Of a DNA stretch of 64,000 bases, positions 49,852-61,634 are shown piece after piece. Below the pieces are notes generated by a model, which saw only the letters and a program-made list of their open reading frames with translations, made no database searches and was not told the origin of the DNA. Both the position numbers and the translations under genes were made by a program. The stretch's first letter is position 1, and every line of letters starts with the position of its first letter. Source of the DNA: Affinirhizobium straminoryzae (lineage in GTDB: Bacteria > Pseudomonadota > Alphaproteobacteria > Rhizobiales > Rhizobiaceae); contig NZ_VJMG01000011.1 in NCBI RefSeq assembly GCF_007004135.1, positions 1 through 64,000 on the forward strand. Reading direction: 5' to 3'.

Positions 49852-50907
49852 TCAAACGGTCCCAAGCGAGCGGATCTTGCCAACGAGATCTGTTGCCAGA
49901 CGCAGCGACGCGCCGCAGGCCACCGCCAAGGAGGGCAACAGCAGCCATTCCAGCGTCCAGGCAGCACCCGAACGCTCCTGCTCGTGGACCAGCGCATGAT
50001 GCATGCCCGACATCTGCACGGCGTTGAAGCGCGCAAGGGACACGAGCGCTTCGGCGGCCACCGGGTTCTGCTTGTGGGCCATGGCAGACGAACCGCCGCC
50101 GCCGGACAGGCTGATCTCGCCGCCCATCTGCGCCAGCAGCGCGACGTCCTGTCCAAACTTGCCAAGACTGCCGGAAATGCGCGAAAAGAGATCGGCGACT
50201 TCGACCAGGCGGTCACGCTGGCTCTGCCATTGGGGAACATCGGCGAGCCCAAGTTCTGCGGCGAGCCCTGCCCTCACCGCTGCAGCCTTGTCCGCCAGCC
50301 TGTCCAGCGTCCCGGCAGCGCCGCCGAACTGCAACGGCAGGCGGGCCGCGAGGATCGACTGGGCCAGCACCGCATGGCGTTGCAGAGGATCGGACCAGGA
50401 GCGAATACGATCGGAGACCGTGATCGGGATCGCCGCCTGCATACGGGTATGCCCCATCAGCCGACGGTCGCCATGGGCCTGGTCGAGGGCGTGAAAGGCT
50501 GCAACCAGATCGTCAAGCCTTTGCCGGTGCAGGGACAGCACGGAGGAGAGCCGCAGCATCAGGCTGGTGTCTATGACATCCTGACTGGTGGCACCCACAT
50601 GGACATGGGCGGCGTCCTCGCCGCCCACGGCCGATCGCAACTGCTTGACCAGTTCTGCAACCACCACCCCATCACGCGCGACGCCCTCGCGCAGACCGTC
50701 CATATCGGGCCAGAAACGGCCCATGTGATCGGCAATGCGGCGCGCTGCGTCTGCCGGAATGACGCCCGCCCGCCCTTCCGAAAGCGCCAGCGCGCGCTCG
50801 AAAGCCAGCATTGCCTTGATGTCGGCACCGGCGCGAAAGAAGGCACCGGTCTCCTCGTCACCGAGAAGACCGGACAGGAAGGGGTGGTCGAATGCGGAAA
50901 TGGCCAA
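49852..50907 (-). CDS. pcaB: 3-Carboxy-cis,cis-muconate cycloisomerase
   Basis: A 351-aa fumarase/aspartase superfamily enzyme turning 3-carboxymuconate into 4-carboxymuconolactone. Conserved segments are HVGATSQDVIDTSLMLRL, GHTRMQAAIPITVSDRI, and the superfamily signature GGGGSSAMAHKQNPVAAE near residue 270. The start is TTG at 50907, with GAGG six bases upstream right after the pcaG stop; no ATG is available. Last gene of the pcaDCHGB operon. No clear terminator was seen after it. At 351 aa it is at the short end of the family. Confidence 0.93.
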   Translation of the reverse strand: MAISAFDHPFLSGLLGDEETGAFFRAGADIKAMLAFERALALSEGRAGVIPADAARRIADHMGRFWPDMDGLREGVARDGVVVAELVKQLRSAVGGEDAAHVHVGATSQDVIDTSLMLRLSSVLSLHRQRLDDLVAAFHALDQAHGDRRLMGHTRMQAAIPITVSDRIRSWSDPLQRHAVLAQSILAARLPLQFGGAAGTLDRLADKAAAVRAGLAAELGLADVPQWQSQRDRLVEVADLFSRISGSLGKFGQDVALLAQMGGEISLSGGGGSSAMAHKQNPVAAEALVSLARFNAVQMSGMHHALVHEQERSGAAWTLEWLLLPSLAVACGASLRLATDLVGKIRSLGTV

Positions 50908-50914
50908 GGCTGCC

Positions 50915-51532
50915 TCAGATGTCGAAGAACACGGTTTCGTTTTCGCCCTGAAGATAGATATCGAAGGTTACCGTATTGCCTTCGCGCTTGCCGATAAGGG
51001 TCGGCACGCGTACGCGGTGCTCTATGCGGTTGAGCACCGGGTCCTCCGCATTGGCGGCCTCCTCGTCGGAGAAGTACATGCGCGTATGAAGGCCGATATT
51101 GATCCCGCGCGCAACGATCCACAGCGTGACATGCGGTGCCATCAACCTGCCGTCATTGAACGGTACGCGGCCCGGCTTGATCGTCTCGAACACGAATTCG
51201 CCTGTCGCCATGTCCGCCGGGCATCGCCCCCAGCCGAAGAAGTTCGGATCGGCCTTGCCGCGTGTTTCCGACGGGCTGTTGTAGTAACCATCGGCATCCG
51301 CCTGCCAGATTTCCACGAGCGCGTCGCGCAGCGGCGTGCCCGACCCGTCGATCACCCGCCCCCTGATGGTGATGCGCTCGCCACGGGTCTTGTCGTTGCA
51401 CAGCGGTCCGGAACCGAGATCCGTCTCGTAGACGCCGTGGATGCCCGTGAAGTTCGGCGTGCAGCCGATATGGACATAGGGCCCTGCCGTCTGCGACGGG
51501 GATTCCTTGAGGTAGTTGAGCGGCTGAACCAT
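50915..51532 (-). CDS. pcaG: Protocatechuate 3,4-dioxygenase alpha subunit
   Basis: A 205-aa intradiol dioxygenase alpha chain. SPSQTAGPYVHIGCTP, GRVIDGSGTPLRDALVEIWQ, NFFGWGRCPAD and LMAPHVTLWIVARGINIGLH are characteristic. As usual for alpha chains it lacks the full Fe ligand set. The ATG at 51532 gives the standard length and leaves two bases to pcaH. Confidence 0.96.
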   Translation of the reverse strand: MVQPLNYLKESPSQTAGPYVHIGCTPNFTGIHGVYETDLGSGPLCNDKTRGERITIRGRVIDGSGTPLRDALVEIWQADADGYYNSPSETRGKADPNFFGWGRCPADMATGEFVFETIKPGRVPFNDGRLMAPHVTLWIVARGINIGLHTRMYFSDEEAANAEDPVLNRIEHRVRVPTLIGKREGNTVTFDIYLQGENETVFFDI

Positions 51533-51534
51533 GG

Positions 51535-52691
<1,157 letters not shown>

Positions 52692-52693
52692 GT

Positions 52694-53491
52694 CTAGTCT
52701 CCAGGCAGGTCTGCAATGAAGGTGCGCAGAAGGGTGATGAATTTTTCCGGCGTTTCCACGCAAGGGATATGTGCTGCCCCCGCAATCACGGCAAAGCGGG
52801 CGCCCGGCACGAGATCGGCGAGCGAACGTACGAGATCGGGCGGTGTCGAGCCATCCTGGTCTCCCACCACGCAGAGGGCGGGAACCGCAACATTGCGCGC
52901 CACCTCGGTGAAGTCTGCATCGCGGATCGCCGCACAGGTGCCCGCATAGCCAAGCTTCGGCTGGCGCACGAGCATGGTGCAGTAGCCCTGATAGGCGGCA
53001 TTGTCCGCAGAGCGATAGGGGGGCGTGAACCAGCGCGACATGATTGGTTCGAGAATGCTCTCGATCCCGCCCTCCATCACCGCATCGATACGGGTCTTCC
53101 AGAATTCAGGCGTGCCGATCTTGTGCGCGGTATCGGCGAACAGGATGGCGCGCACGAGATCTGGCCGGCTCTGGTACAGACCGAGCGCAATCAGGCCGCC
53201 GACCGACAGGCCGCAGACGATCACGTTGGTGAGGCCATAGTGATCGAGAAGGCCGGCCAGATCCTGCGAAAACTCCTCGATCCGGTAGGGCGGCGAGCCG
53301 AGATCCGACAGGCCGTGGCCGCGCTTGTCGAAAGTGAGGATGGTAAAATCATCGCGCAGTCCAGCGACGACCGCATCCCAGATGCGCCGATCGGTGCCGA
53401 GCGAATTGATGAAACAGAGCGCCGGCTTGCCGCTGCCGAGACCATGAATGTCATGGCTCAGCACCACGTCGCCGATCCTGAGAAATTGCAT
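52694..53491 (-). CDS. pcaD: 3-Oxoadipate enol-lactonase
   Basis: A 265-aa alpha/beta hydrolase producing 3-oxoadipate. The nucleophile Ser is in VCGLSVGGLIALGLYQ (about 95), the oxyanion region in FINSLGTDRRIWD, and the late VVGDQDGSTPPDLV and GAAHIPCVE carry Asp and His. First gene of the pca operon; the PcaQ box lies 72-87 bases upstream. Confidence 0.95.
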   Translation of the reverse strand: MQFLRIGDVVLSHDIHGLGSGKPALCFINSLGTDRRIWDAVVAGLRDDFTILTFDKRGHGLSDLGSPPYRIEEFSQDLAGLLDHYGLTNVIVCGLSVGGLIALGLYQSRPDLVRAILFADTAHKIGTPEFWKTRIDAVMEGGIESILEPIMSRWFTPPYRSADNAAYQGYCTMLVRQPKLGYAGTCAAIRDADFTEVARNVAVPALCVVGDQDGSTPPDLVRSLADLVPGARFAVIAGAAHIPCVETPEKFITLLRTFIADLPGD

Positions 53492-53562
53492 GATGTGTTC
53501 CTCCGTTGCCTTTATTGCATCTCCAAAATGGTTAGGTAAAATGACATTTCAGCGCTTCATCG

Positions 53563-53578
53563 TTAACCGAAGGGTTAT
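53563..53578. promoter_or_regulatory. PcaQ box ATAACC-N4-GGTTAA
   Basis: On the minus strand the sequence reads ATAACC CTTC GGTTAA, which is the consensus known for PcaQ in Sinorhizobium and Agrobacterium. It faces pcaD and ends only three bases before the pcaQ TTG start, so binding should block pcaQ translation-start-proximal transcription (autorepression) while activating pcaD. Confidence 0.88.
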
Positions 53579-53581
53579 GTA

Positions 53582-54505
53582 TTGATTGGCTCCCGCGTCA
53601 AATACCGGCATCTGCACACCTTCGTGGAGGTGGCGCGGCAGAAGAGCGTGGTGAAGGCTGCCGACGTTCTGCATATCAGCCAGCCGGCGGTGACGAAGAC
53701 GATCCGCGAACTGGAAGACGCCCTCGGCGTATCGCTTTTTGAACGCGACGGTCGCGGCATCCGGCTGACGCGGCCCGGCGAGGTGTTTCTGCGCCATGCC
53801 GGCGCCTCGCTGACCGCCCTGCGGCAAGGTATTGATTCCGTCTCTCAGGAACTGCTCGACAATGTTCCGCCGGTACGCGTCGGCGCGCTTCCGACCGTCT
53901 CCACCCGTATCATGCCAAGGGCCATGGCGCTGTTCCTCGATGAGCAGACGCGCAGCCGCATCAAGATCGTTACCGGTGAAAATGCCGTTCTGCTGGAGCA
54001 GTTGCGGCTTGGGGAACTGGATCTTGTTGTCGGACGACTGGCAGCGCCTGAGAAAATGACCGGCTTCTCCTTCGAGCATCTGTATTCGGAGCAGGTGCTG
54101 TTCGTGGTCCGCGCCGGCCATCCGCTCTTGTCCGGCGGCTCGGTCTACGCGGGGCTGGCGCACTACCCGGTTCTGATGCCGACGCGGGGCTCGATCATCC
54201 GCCCGGTGGTGGAGCAGTTCCTGATCGCCAACGGCGTGGCCAGCCTGCCGACGCAGGTGGAGACCGTCTCCGACGCCTTCGGCCGCGCCTTCGTGCGCAT
54301 GAGCGATGCGATCTGGATCATTTCGAGTGGTGTCGTCGCGGGCGACATTGTCGATGGAATGCTGGCGGCATTGCCGATCGATACCAGCGAAACCAAGGGG
54401 CCGGTGGGGCTGACGCTACGCACCGATATGCCTCCCTCGCTGCCGCTCTCGATTCTCATGCAGACCATCCGGCAGGCGGCGGCTGAGGTTGTGTCGTCCG
54501 GGTAA
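53582..54505 (+). CDS. pcaQ: LysR-family regulator of protocatechuate catabolism
   Basis: A 307-aa LysR activator. The helix-turn-helix (FVEVARQKSVVKAADVLHIS, QPAVTKTIRELEDALG) and the effector domain (VRVGALPTVSTRIMPRAM, KIVTGENAVLLEQLRLG, VVGRLAAPEKMTGFSFEHLY in part) agree closely with rhizobial PcaQ as I recall it. The start is TTG at 53582 (AAGGG eight bases upstream), as no in-frame ATG exists. Its gene ends three bases from the convergent MFS gene. The inducer of PcaQ in relatives is 3-carboxymuconate or the lactone. Confidence 0.94.
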   Translation: MIGSRVKYRHLHTFVEVARQKSVVKAADVLHISQPAVTKTIRELEDALGVSLFERDGRGIRLTRPGEVFLRHAGASLTALRQGIDSVSQELLDNVPPVRVGALPTVSTRIMPRAMALFLDEQTRSRIKIVTGENAVLLEQLRLGELDLVVGRLAAPEKMTGFSFEHLYSEQVLFVVRAGHPLLSGGSVYAGLAHYPVLMPTRGSIIRPVVEQFLIANGVASLPTQVETVSDAFGRAFVRMSDAIWIISSGVVAGDIVDGMLAALPIDTSETKGPVGLTLRTDMPPSLPLSILMQTIRQAAAEVVSSG

Positions 54506-54508
54506 CGC

Positions 54509-55717
54509 TCAGCCTGTCCGCCGTCCAGCCTGCTCCAGCGCAAACAGCACAACGCCCAGTACGCCGAGCCCGGCGCCGACACTGGCGGTGCCCGTCCAGC
54601 CACCCCAGTGATAGGTGAGTGTGCCGAGCGTCGAGCCGAAGGCGCCGCCGATGAAGGCGGAGGTCATGTAAATGGCGTTGAGGCGGCCGCGCTTTTCGGG
54701 GGCGATGGCGAAGATGATACGCTGGCTGACAATCTGGTTGGCCTGCACCGCAGCATCTATCAGCACGGCCGAAATCGCGAGCAGAACCAGCGCACCGGCC
54801 ATCACCGCATAGCCGCTGACGGCGAAGAAGACGGCTAGCCCCACCATGGCCGTCGCGGACAGGACGAGCCCGAGGCCACGATCGGCCAGACGTCCGACGA
54901 TGGGAGCGGCCAGCGCACCGCCGGCACCCGCCAGCGCGAACAGGCCAATCTGGTGCTGACTGAGGGCAAAGCGCTCGGTCAGCGCAAAAGGGATTGCCGT
55001 CCAGAACAGGTTGAAGGCGCAGAAGATGATCGCCTGATAGGCGGAGCGCCAGCGCAGCACCGGTGTTTCGCGCAGCAGCGTGCCCATCGAGGCGATCACC
55101 TGATGATAGCGCATGCGGCTTTCCGGCGCCTGTGTCGGCATCATGCGGAACAGCGCGAGGCCTATGGCAGCCATCAGGGCGGCAGAGAGGAAGAATATCG
55201 CCCGCCAGCCGAAGGTGCCTGCGACGAACAGTGACACGGGCCTTGCCAGCATGATGCCGGTCAGCACCGCCGCCATCACATTGCCGACGACGCGGCCGCG
55301 CTTTTCCACCGGCACCTTGTGCGCGATGAAGGGGATCAGTACCTGCGCACCGGTGGAGCAGACGCCGATGAGGAAGGAGAACAGAAAGAAGGGTACGACG
55401 GAGGTCGACAGCCCCATGCCGATCAGGCCGATCAGCGTGATGCTCAGCGTCACCAGCACCAGGCGGCGGTTTTCCACCAGATCCGCCAGAGAGACGAGGA
55501 AAAACAGCCCGATGCCATAGCCGATCTGGGTTGTCGAGGTGAGCGCGCCCGCCAGATCCGGATCGATGCCGAGTTCGCCGGCGATTTCCCGCACCAGGGG
55601 CTGCGCGTAATAGATATTGGCCACCAGCGAGCCGGCGGCCAGTCCGATCGTGGCAATGAGGGCCGTGGACGGTCCCTCCGTGGAACCGTCGGCCCCGGTA
55701 CGATGCGGATCGGACAT
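54509..55717 (-). CDS. MFS transporter (drug/metabolite exporter type)
   Basis: A 402-aa major facilitator with twelve predicted spans. The N terminus has the family-A pattern NIYYAQPLVREIAGELG and DLVENRRLVLVTL after span 2; PVEKRGRVVGNVMAA and APEKRGRLNAIYM are the repeated loop motifs between domains. This subfamily (YgaY/Sugar-efflux-like) usually exports drugs or sugars. It adjoins pcaQ (3-base gap), so movement of an aromatic acid is possible. The substrate is unknown. Confidence 0.85.
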   Translation of the reverse strand: MSDPHRTGADGSTEGPSTALIATIGLAAGSLVANIYYAQPLVREIAGELGIDPDLAGALTSTTQIGYGIGLFFLVSLADLVENRRLVLVTLSITLIGLIGMGLSTSVVPFFLFSFLIGVCSTGAQVLIPFIAHKVPVEKRGRVVGNVMAAVLTGIMLARPVSLFVAGTFGWRAIFFLSAALMAAIGLALFRMMPTQAPESRMRYHQVIASMGTLLRETPVLRWRSAYQAIIFCAFNLFWTAIPFALTERFALSQHQIGLFALAGAGGALAAPIVGRLADRGLGLVLSATAMVGLAVFFAVSGYAVMAGALVLLAISAVLIDAAVQANQIVSQRIIFAIAPEKRGRLNAIYMTSAFIGGAFGSTLGTLTYHWGGWTGTASVGAGLGVLGVVLFALEQAGRRTG

Positions 55718-55864
55718 GAAAACTCCTGAACAAGACGGGACTGCAAGCGGCGACGGGATCTTGCGATGACGCCTGCTATGCAGGTTGATCTGCTGTCTGT
55801 CGATGGCTTTTCCACGGCAGGATCAGCGAAGACCGGAAGGGCAATCACCGGAGGCAAAACGCTG

Positions 55865-55896
55865 CATCGGGGCGGGACTTTCATCCCGCCCCGATG
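55865..55896 (-). terminator. Strong hairpin downstream of the alcohol dehydrogenase gene
   Basis: A perfect 13-bp stem (55865-55877 with 55884-55896) with a 6-base loop, 14 bases after the dehydrogenase stop; the minus-strand transcript continues into CAGCGTTTT. A terminator is very likely. Confidence 0.85.
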
Positions 55897-55910
55897 TTTC
55901 TGGGATGCGA

Positions 55911-56960
55911 TCAGGCAGCGGGAAGCGTCGCCATGTCGATCACGAAGCGGTAGCGCACATCGCTTCTGATCACGCGCTCGTAGGCCTCGTTGATATCCTT
56001 GATGTCGATCCGTTCAATATCGGCGGTGATGTCGTGCTTGCCGCAGAAATCCAGCATTTCCTGGGTTTCCTTGATCGAGCCGATCATGGAGCCGGAGAGG
56101 CTGCGGCGACCGGGGATCAGCGCGAAGGCATGCACCGGTACCGGGTTTTCCGGAGCGCCGACCAGCACCATGGATCCGTCGACCTTGAGCAGGTTGAGAT
56201 AGGCGTTCCAGTCGATCCCGGCACTGACCGTGCAGATGATGAGGTCGAAGGTGCCGGCGAGCTTGGTGAAGGTTTCGGCATCCGAGGTTGCGTAATAATC
56301 CTTGGCGCCGAACTTCAGGCCGTCGTCCTTCTTGGAGAGCGACTGGCTGAGTACCGTGATGTCTGCCCCCATGGCGGCGCCGATCTTGACGCCCATATGG
56401 CCGAGACCACCCATGCCGACGATCGCCACCTTCTTGCCGGGGCCGGCCTTCCAGTGGGCGAGCGGCGAATAGAGCGTGATGCCGGCGCAGAGCAGTGGCG
56501 CTGCCTTGTCCAGCGGCAGATTGTCCGGAATGGACAGCACATAGCCTTCCTTGACGACGATCGAATCCGAATAGCCGCCATAGGTCGGCGTTTCGCCATC
56601 GGCTTCCACGTCGTTATAGGTCTGGACGAGACCCGGCATGTAATGTTCGTTGTCGAGATCGCGCGTCTGGCAATGGATGCAGGAATCGACTAAGCAGCCG
56701 ACGCCGACATGGTCGCCGACCTTGAACTTCGTCACATTGGCACCGACGGCGGTGACGACACCGGCAATCTCGTGGCCGGGAACCATGGGAAAACGCGAAT
56801 TGCCCCACTCATTGCGGGCCTGGTGGATGTCCGAATGGCAGACGCCGGAATATTTGATGGAGATGACGACATCGTCCTCGCGCGGCTCCCGACGCTCGAA
56901 CGTGAACGGTTCGAGGGGCTTGGACGCATCCGTTGCCGCATAGCCTCGTGCAATAGCCAT
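55911..56960 (-). CDS. Alcohol/aldehyde dehydrogenase, YahK/CAD-like MDR with altered structural zinc site
   Basis: A 349-aa medium-chain dehydrogenase reducing aldehydes with NADPH. Catalytic-zinc residues C41 (GVCHSDIHQ) and H63-E64 (PGHEIAG) are present, as is the cofactor motif [13 protein letters not shown] (about 185). The structural-zinc loop keeps C94 and C97 but has R100 and M108 where the family has cysteines, so that metal is probably not bound. ATG 56960 (AAGG eight bases upstream) was chosen over ATG 56966. It lies between the MFS and pobA genes; a role on aromatic aldehydes or alcohols is possible but unproven. Confidence 0.85.
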   Translation of the reverse strand: MAIARGYAATDASKPLEPFTFERREPREDDVVISIKYSGVCHSDIHQARNEWGNSRFPMVPGHEIAGVVTAVGANVTKFKVGDHVGVGCLVDSCIHCQTRDLDNEHYMPGLVQTYNDVEADGETPTYGGYSDSIVVKEGYVLSIPDNLPLDKAAPLLCAGITLYSPLAHWKAGPGKKVAIVGMGGLGHMGVKIGAAMGADITVLSQSLSKKDDGLKFGAKDYYATSDAETFTKLAGTFDLIICTVSAGIDWNAYLNLLKVDGSMVLVGAPENPVPVHAFALIPGRRSLSGSMIGSIKETQEMLDFCGKHDITADIERIDIKDINEAYERVIRSDVRYRFVIDMATLPAA

Positions 56961-57105
56961 GGTCATGACCTTCTGATCTGAGTGAAAATGGGGTGCTGCT
57001 TCGCGAGTGGAAGCAGCACGGACCATAACGCAGGAGAGGCCGGGCCGGTTTGTTTGATCCGCCGGATTTCTTGCACGATCCTCCGGCGGATCGCTCCTGC
57101 TCGTT

Positions 57106-59295
<2,190 letters not shown>

Positions 59296-59410
59296 AGAGC
59301 GTTCCGAAACGGTATGAACGTAACGGGACTGGGACATGGAAACGGCAGACGGAAACAGATCTCCCCCTCGGGCAGGTCTGTTTCCGGCACCCCATACGGC
59401 GGAGACGGCA

Positions 59411-59749
59411 ATGAGCGAGCACCTGCAGGAAGCGTCAAGCAACGGCAAGCTGGAGGTTGGCGGCCGCCAGTCGGAGGTGGGCTACAAGCTGGTCGCCACC
59501 CGTGAGCACGACGAAGCCGTCCGCGTCCGCATCAGCGTCATGGCGCCGCGCGACTGGCTGCTGAAGCAGGGCTTTCGCCATGAGGGAATGCTAGTGCGCC
59601 AGAGCGGCGAACGGCTTCCCGTGACCTTCGACGGCGAACTGGACGTGTCCGACAACATCTCCGTCACGCTCGGCGCCAGCGACATCATCTGCCCTTCCAT
59701 CGACGTCGCGCGGGAGAAATTTCCCGAACTGGGAACGGTGGCGGGGTAA
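59411..59749 (+). CDS. Hypothetical protein, 112 aa
   Basis: An acidic 112-aa protein starting at ATG 59411 (GGAG six bases upstream). It has no signal peptide or membrane span; its pattern of short strands (EVGYKLVATRE, AVRVRISVMAP, DISVTLGASD-like) and one helix (WLLKQGFRHEG) suggests a small beta-rich domain. I recognise no family. It stands alone between pobR and the alpha-glucosidase; the gap after it holds a nested hairpin. Confidence 0.7.
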   Translation: MSEHLQEASSNGKLEVGGRQSEVGYKLVATREHDEAVRVRISVMAPRDWLLKQGFRHEGMLVRQSGERLPVTFDGELDVSDNISVTLGASDIICPSIDVAREKFPELGTVAG

Positions 59750-59768
59750 GGTCGACCATTTCCAGTCA

Positions 59769-59795
59769 GAGCCCTCGCAGGCGAGGTACCGGCTC
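59769..59795 (+). terminator. Nested hairpin after the hypothetical gene
   Basis: GAGCC (59769-59773) can pair with GGCTC (59791-59795), and inside it CTCGC (59774-59778) with GCGAG (59781-59785). Twenty bases after the stop; no T-run. Modest support. Confidence 0.4.
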
Positions 59796-59931
59796 CTTGG
59801 TGAAATCGTCAAGCCGCATCGGATTGCTTGGAGTATCTTTCTCCCCGGCCCCTTTTTACCGAAAACGGGGGTGACGCTGCATCAGAATGTCCTAGGTTGA
59901 CGAGGCAGATGCAGTCTCTCGAGGAGGAACC

Positions 59932-61605
59932 ATGACCGACGCCGCCCGTCCGAACCCCGCGGTCAATCAGGAGCGCCACTGGTGGCATTCCTCGACCGTC
60001 TACCAGATCTATCCGCGCAGCTTCTCCGATTCGAACGGCGATGGCATCGGCGACATTCCGGGCATGATCGAGCGGCTGGATTATCTGGAAGAGCTTGGCA
60101 TCGACGTGATCTGGCTGTCGCCGATCTACACCTCGCCGATGGACGACAACGGTTACGATATCGCCGATTATCAGGATATCGCGCCGGAATTCGGCACGCT
60201 TTCCGATTTCGACCGCCTGGTGGCTGAGGCGAAAGCGCGTGGCATCGGCATCGTGCTGGACCTTGTCGTCAACCACACCTCGGATGAACATCTCTGGTTT
60301 GCCGAAGCCTGCAAGGGGCGCGACAACCCGTTCCGCGACTTCTATGTGTGGCGCGATCCCGCCCCGGATGGGGGCGTGCCGAACGAGCTTGCCTCCTATT
60401 TTGGCGGCTCGGCCTGGGAATTCCATGCGCCCAGTGGCCAGTATTATCTGCACCTCTTCTCCCGCCGGCAGCCGGATCTCAACTGGGAAAATCCGAAGGT
60501 GCGCGCCGAAGTCCATCGGATGATGAACTGGTGGCTGGATCGCGGCATTGCCGGCTTTCGCATGGACGTGATCGACCTGATCGGCAAGCAGGTGGATGCG
60601 AAGATAACCAGCGATGGCCCGCATCTGCATGATTACCTTCAGGACATGCACCGCGAAACACTGGCAGGTCGCGACGTGCTGACGGTGGGCGAAACCTGGA
60701 GCGTCACCCCCTCCTCCGCGCTTCTCTATTCAGGCCGGGCACGCGGCGAACTCTCGATGGTCTTCCAGTTCGAGCATGTGACGCAGCGCTGGGACGAAAC
60801 CTATGGCAAGTGGCGCTCGAAGCCCGCCGATCTGGTGGCGCTGAAGGCCGTATTTTCCAAGTGGCAGCAGGCGTTGTCGGAGGATGGCTGGAACTCGCTG
60901 TTCTGGGGAAATCACGATCTGCCACGCGCCGTTTCCCGTTATGGCGACGACACGGCGTTTCCGGTGGAGTCGGCCAAGACGCTGGCGACCGTTCTGCATC
61001 TGATGAAGGGCACGCCCTATATCTATCAGGGCGAGGAAATCGGCATGACCAATGTGCCATTCCAGTCGATCGACCAATACCGCGACATCGAGACGCTCAA
61101 CATGTATCGGCTTCAGACGGAGACGGGCCTTTCGCCGGAGGCCTTCATTCGTGGCGCCAACGAGAACAGCCGTGACAATGCGCGTACGCCCATGCAGTGG
61201 ACCGGCGGTGCCCACGGTGGCTTCACCACAGGCACGCCGTGGATCGAGGCGAACCCCAACCATGTGACAATCAACGCCGAAGCGGCGGTTGCCGAGGAAA
61301 CCTCCGTCTTTCACCATTACCGCCGGCTGATTGCGCTGCGCAAAACCCATGACGTGATCGTCTATGGTCACTACCAGTCCTGGCTCGACCAGCATCCGCA
61401 GGCCTTCGTCTACACGCGCAGCCTCGGCGGGGAACGCCTGACAGTGATTGCCAACATGTCGTCCGAGCCGCTGTCGCTGGAACTGCCGGATGAAATTGTG
61501 GGCGAAGGTGAACCACTGATCTGGACGCATGAGCCGATCACGGCGATCGGTCAAAGCCTGCAATTGGCGCCCTGGGAATCCTTCGCGCTGCTGCGCCGCA
61601 GGTAA
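59932..61605 (+). CDS. aglA: Alpha-glucosidase (GH13)
   Basis: A 557-aa GH13 alpha-glucosidase (AglA/oligo-1,6 type). The four conserved regions are complete: DLVVNHTSDEH, GFRMDVIDLIG (nucleophile Asp), LTVGETWSV (acid/base Glu) and FWGNHDLPR. No signal peptide, so it acts in the cytoplasm on imported alpha-glucosides. GAGGAGGAACC precedes the ATG. In rhizobia aglA normally sits in the aglEFGAK transport operon; here it has no transporter neighbour. Convergent with the allophanate-hydrolase gene (29-base gap). Confidence 0.92.
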   Translation: MTDAARPNPAVNQERHWWHSSTVYQIYPRSFSDSNGDGIGDIPGMIERLDYLEELGIDVIWLSPIYTSPMDDNGYDIADYQDIAPEFGTLSDFDRLVAEAKARGIGIVLDLVVNHTSDEHLWFAEACKGRDNPFRDFYVWRDPAPDGGVPNELASYFGGSAWEFHAPSGQYYLHLFSRRQPDLNWENPKVRAEVHRMMNWWLDRGIAGFRMDVIDLIGKQVDAKITSDGPHLHDYLQDMHRETLAGRDVLTVGETWSVTPSSALLYSGRARGELSMVFQFEHVTQRWDETYGKWRSKPADLVALKAVFSKWQQALSEDGWNSLFWGNHDLPRAVSRYGDDTAFPVESAKTLATVLHLMKGTPYIYQGEEIGMTNVPFQSIDQYRDIETLNMYRLQTETGLSPEAFIRGANENSRDNARTPMQWTGGAHGGFTTGTPWIEANPNHVTINAEAAVAEETSVFHHYRRLIALRKTHDVIVYGHYQSWLDQHPQAFVYTRSLGGERLTVIANMSSEPLSLELPDEIVGEGEPLIWTHEPITAIGQSLQLAPWESFALLRRR

Positions 61606-61634
61606 ACGCGCTGTCGTCCAACCGTCGGAAAGCG

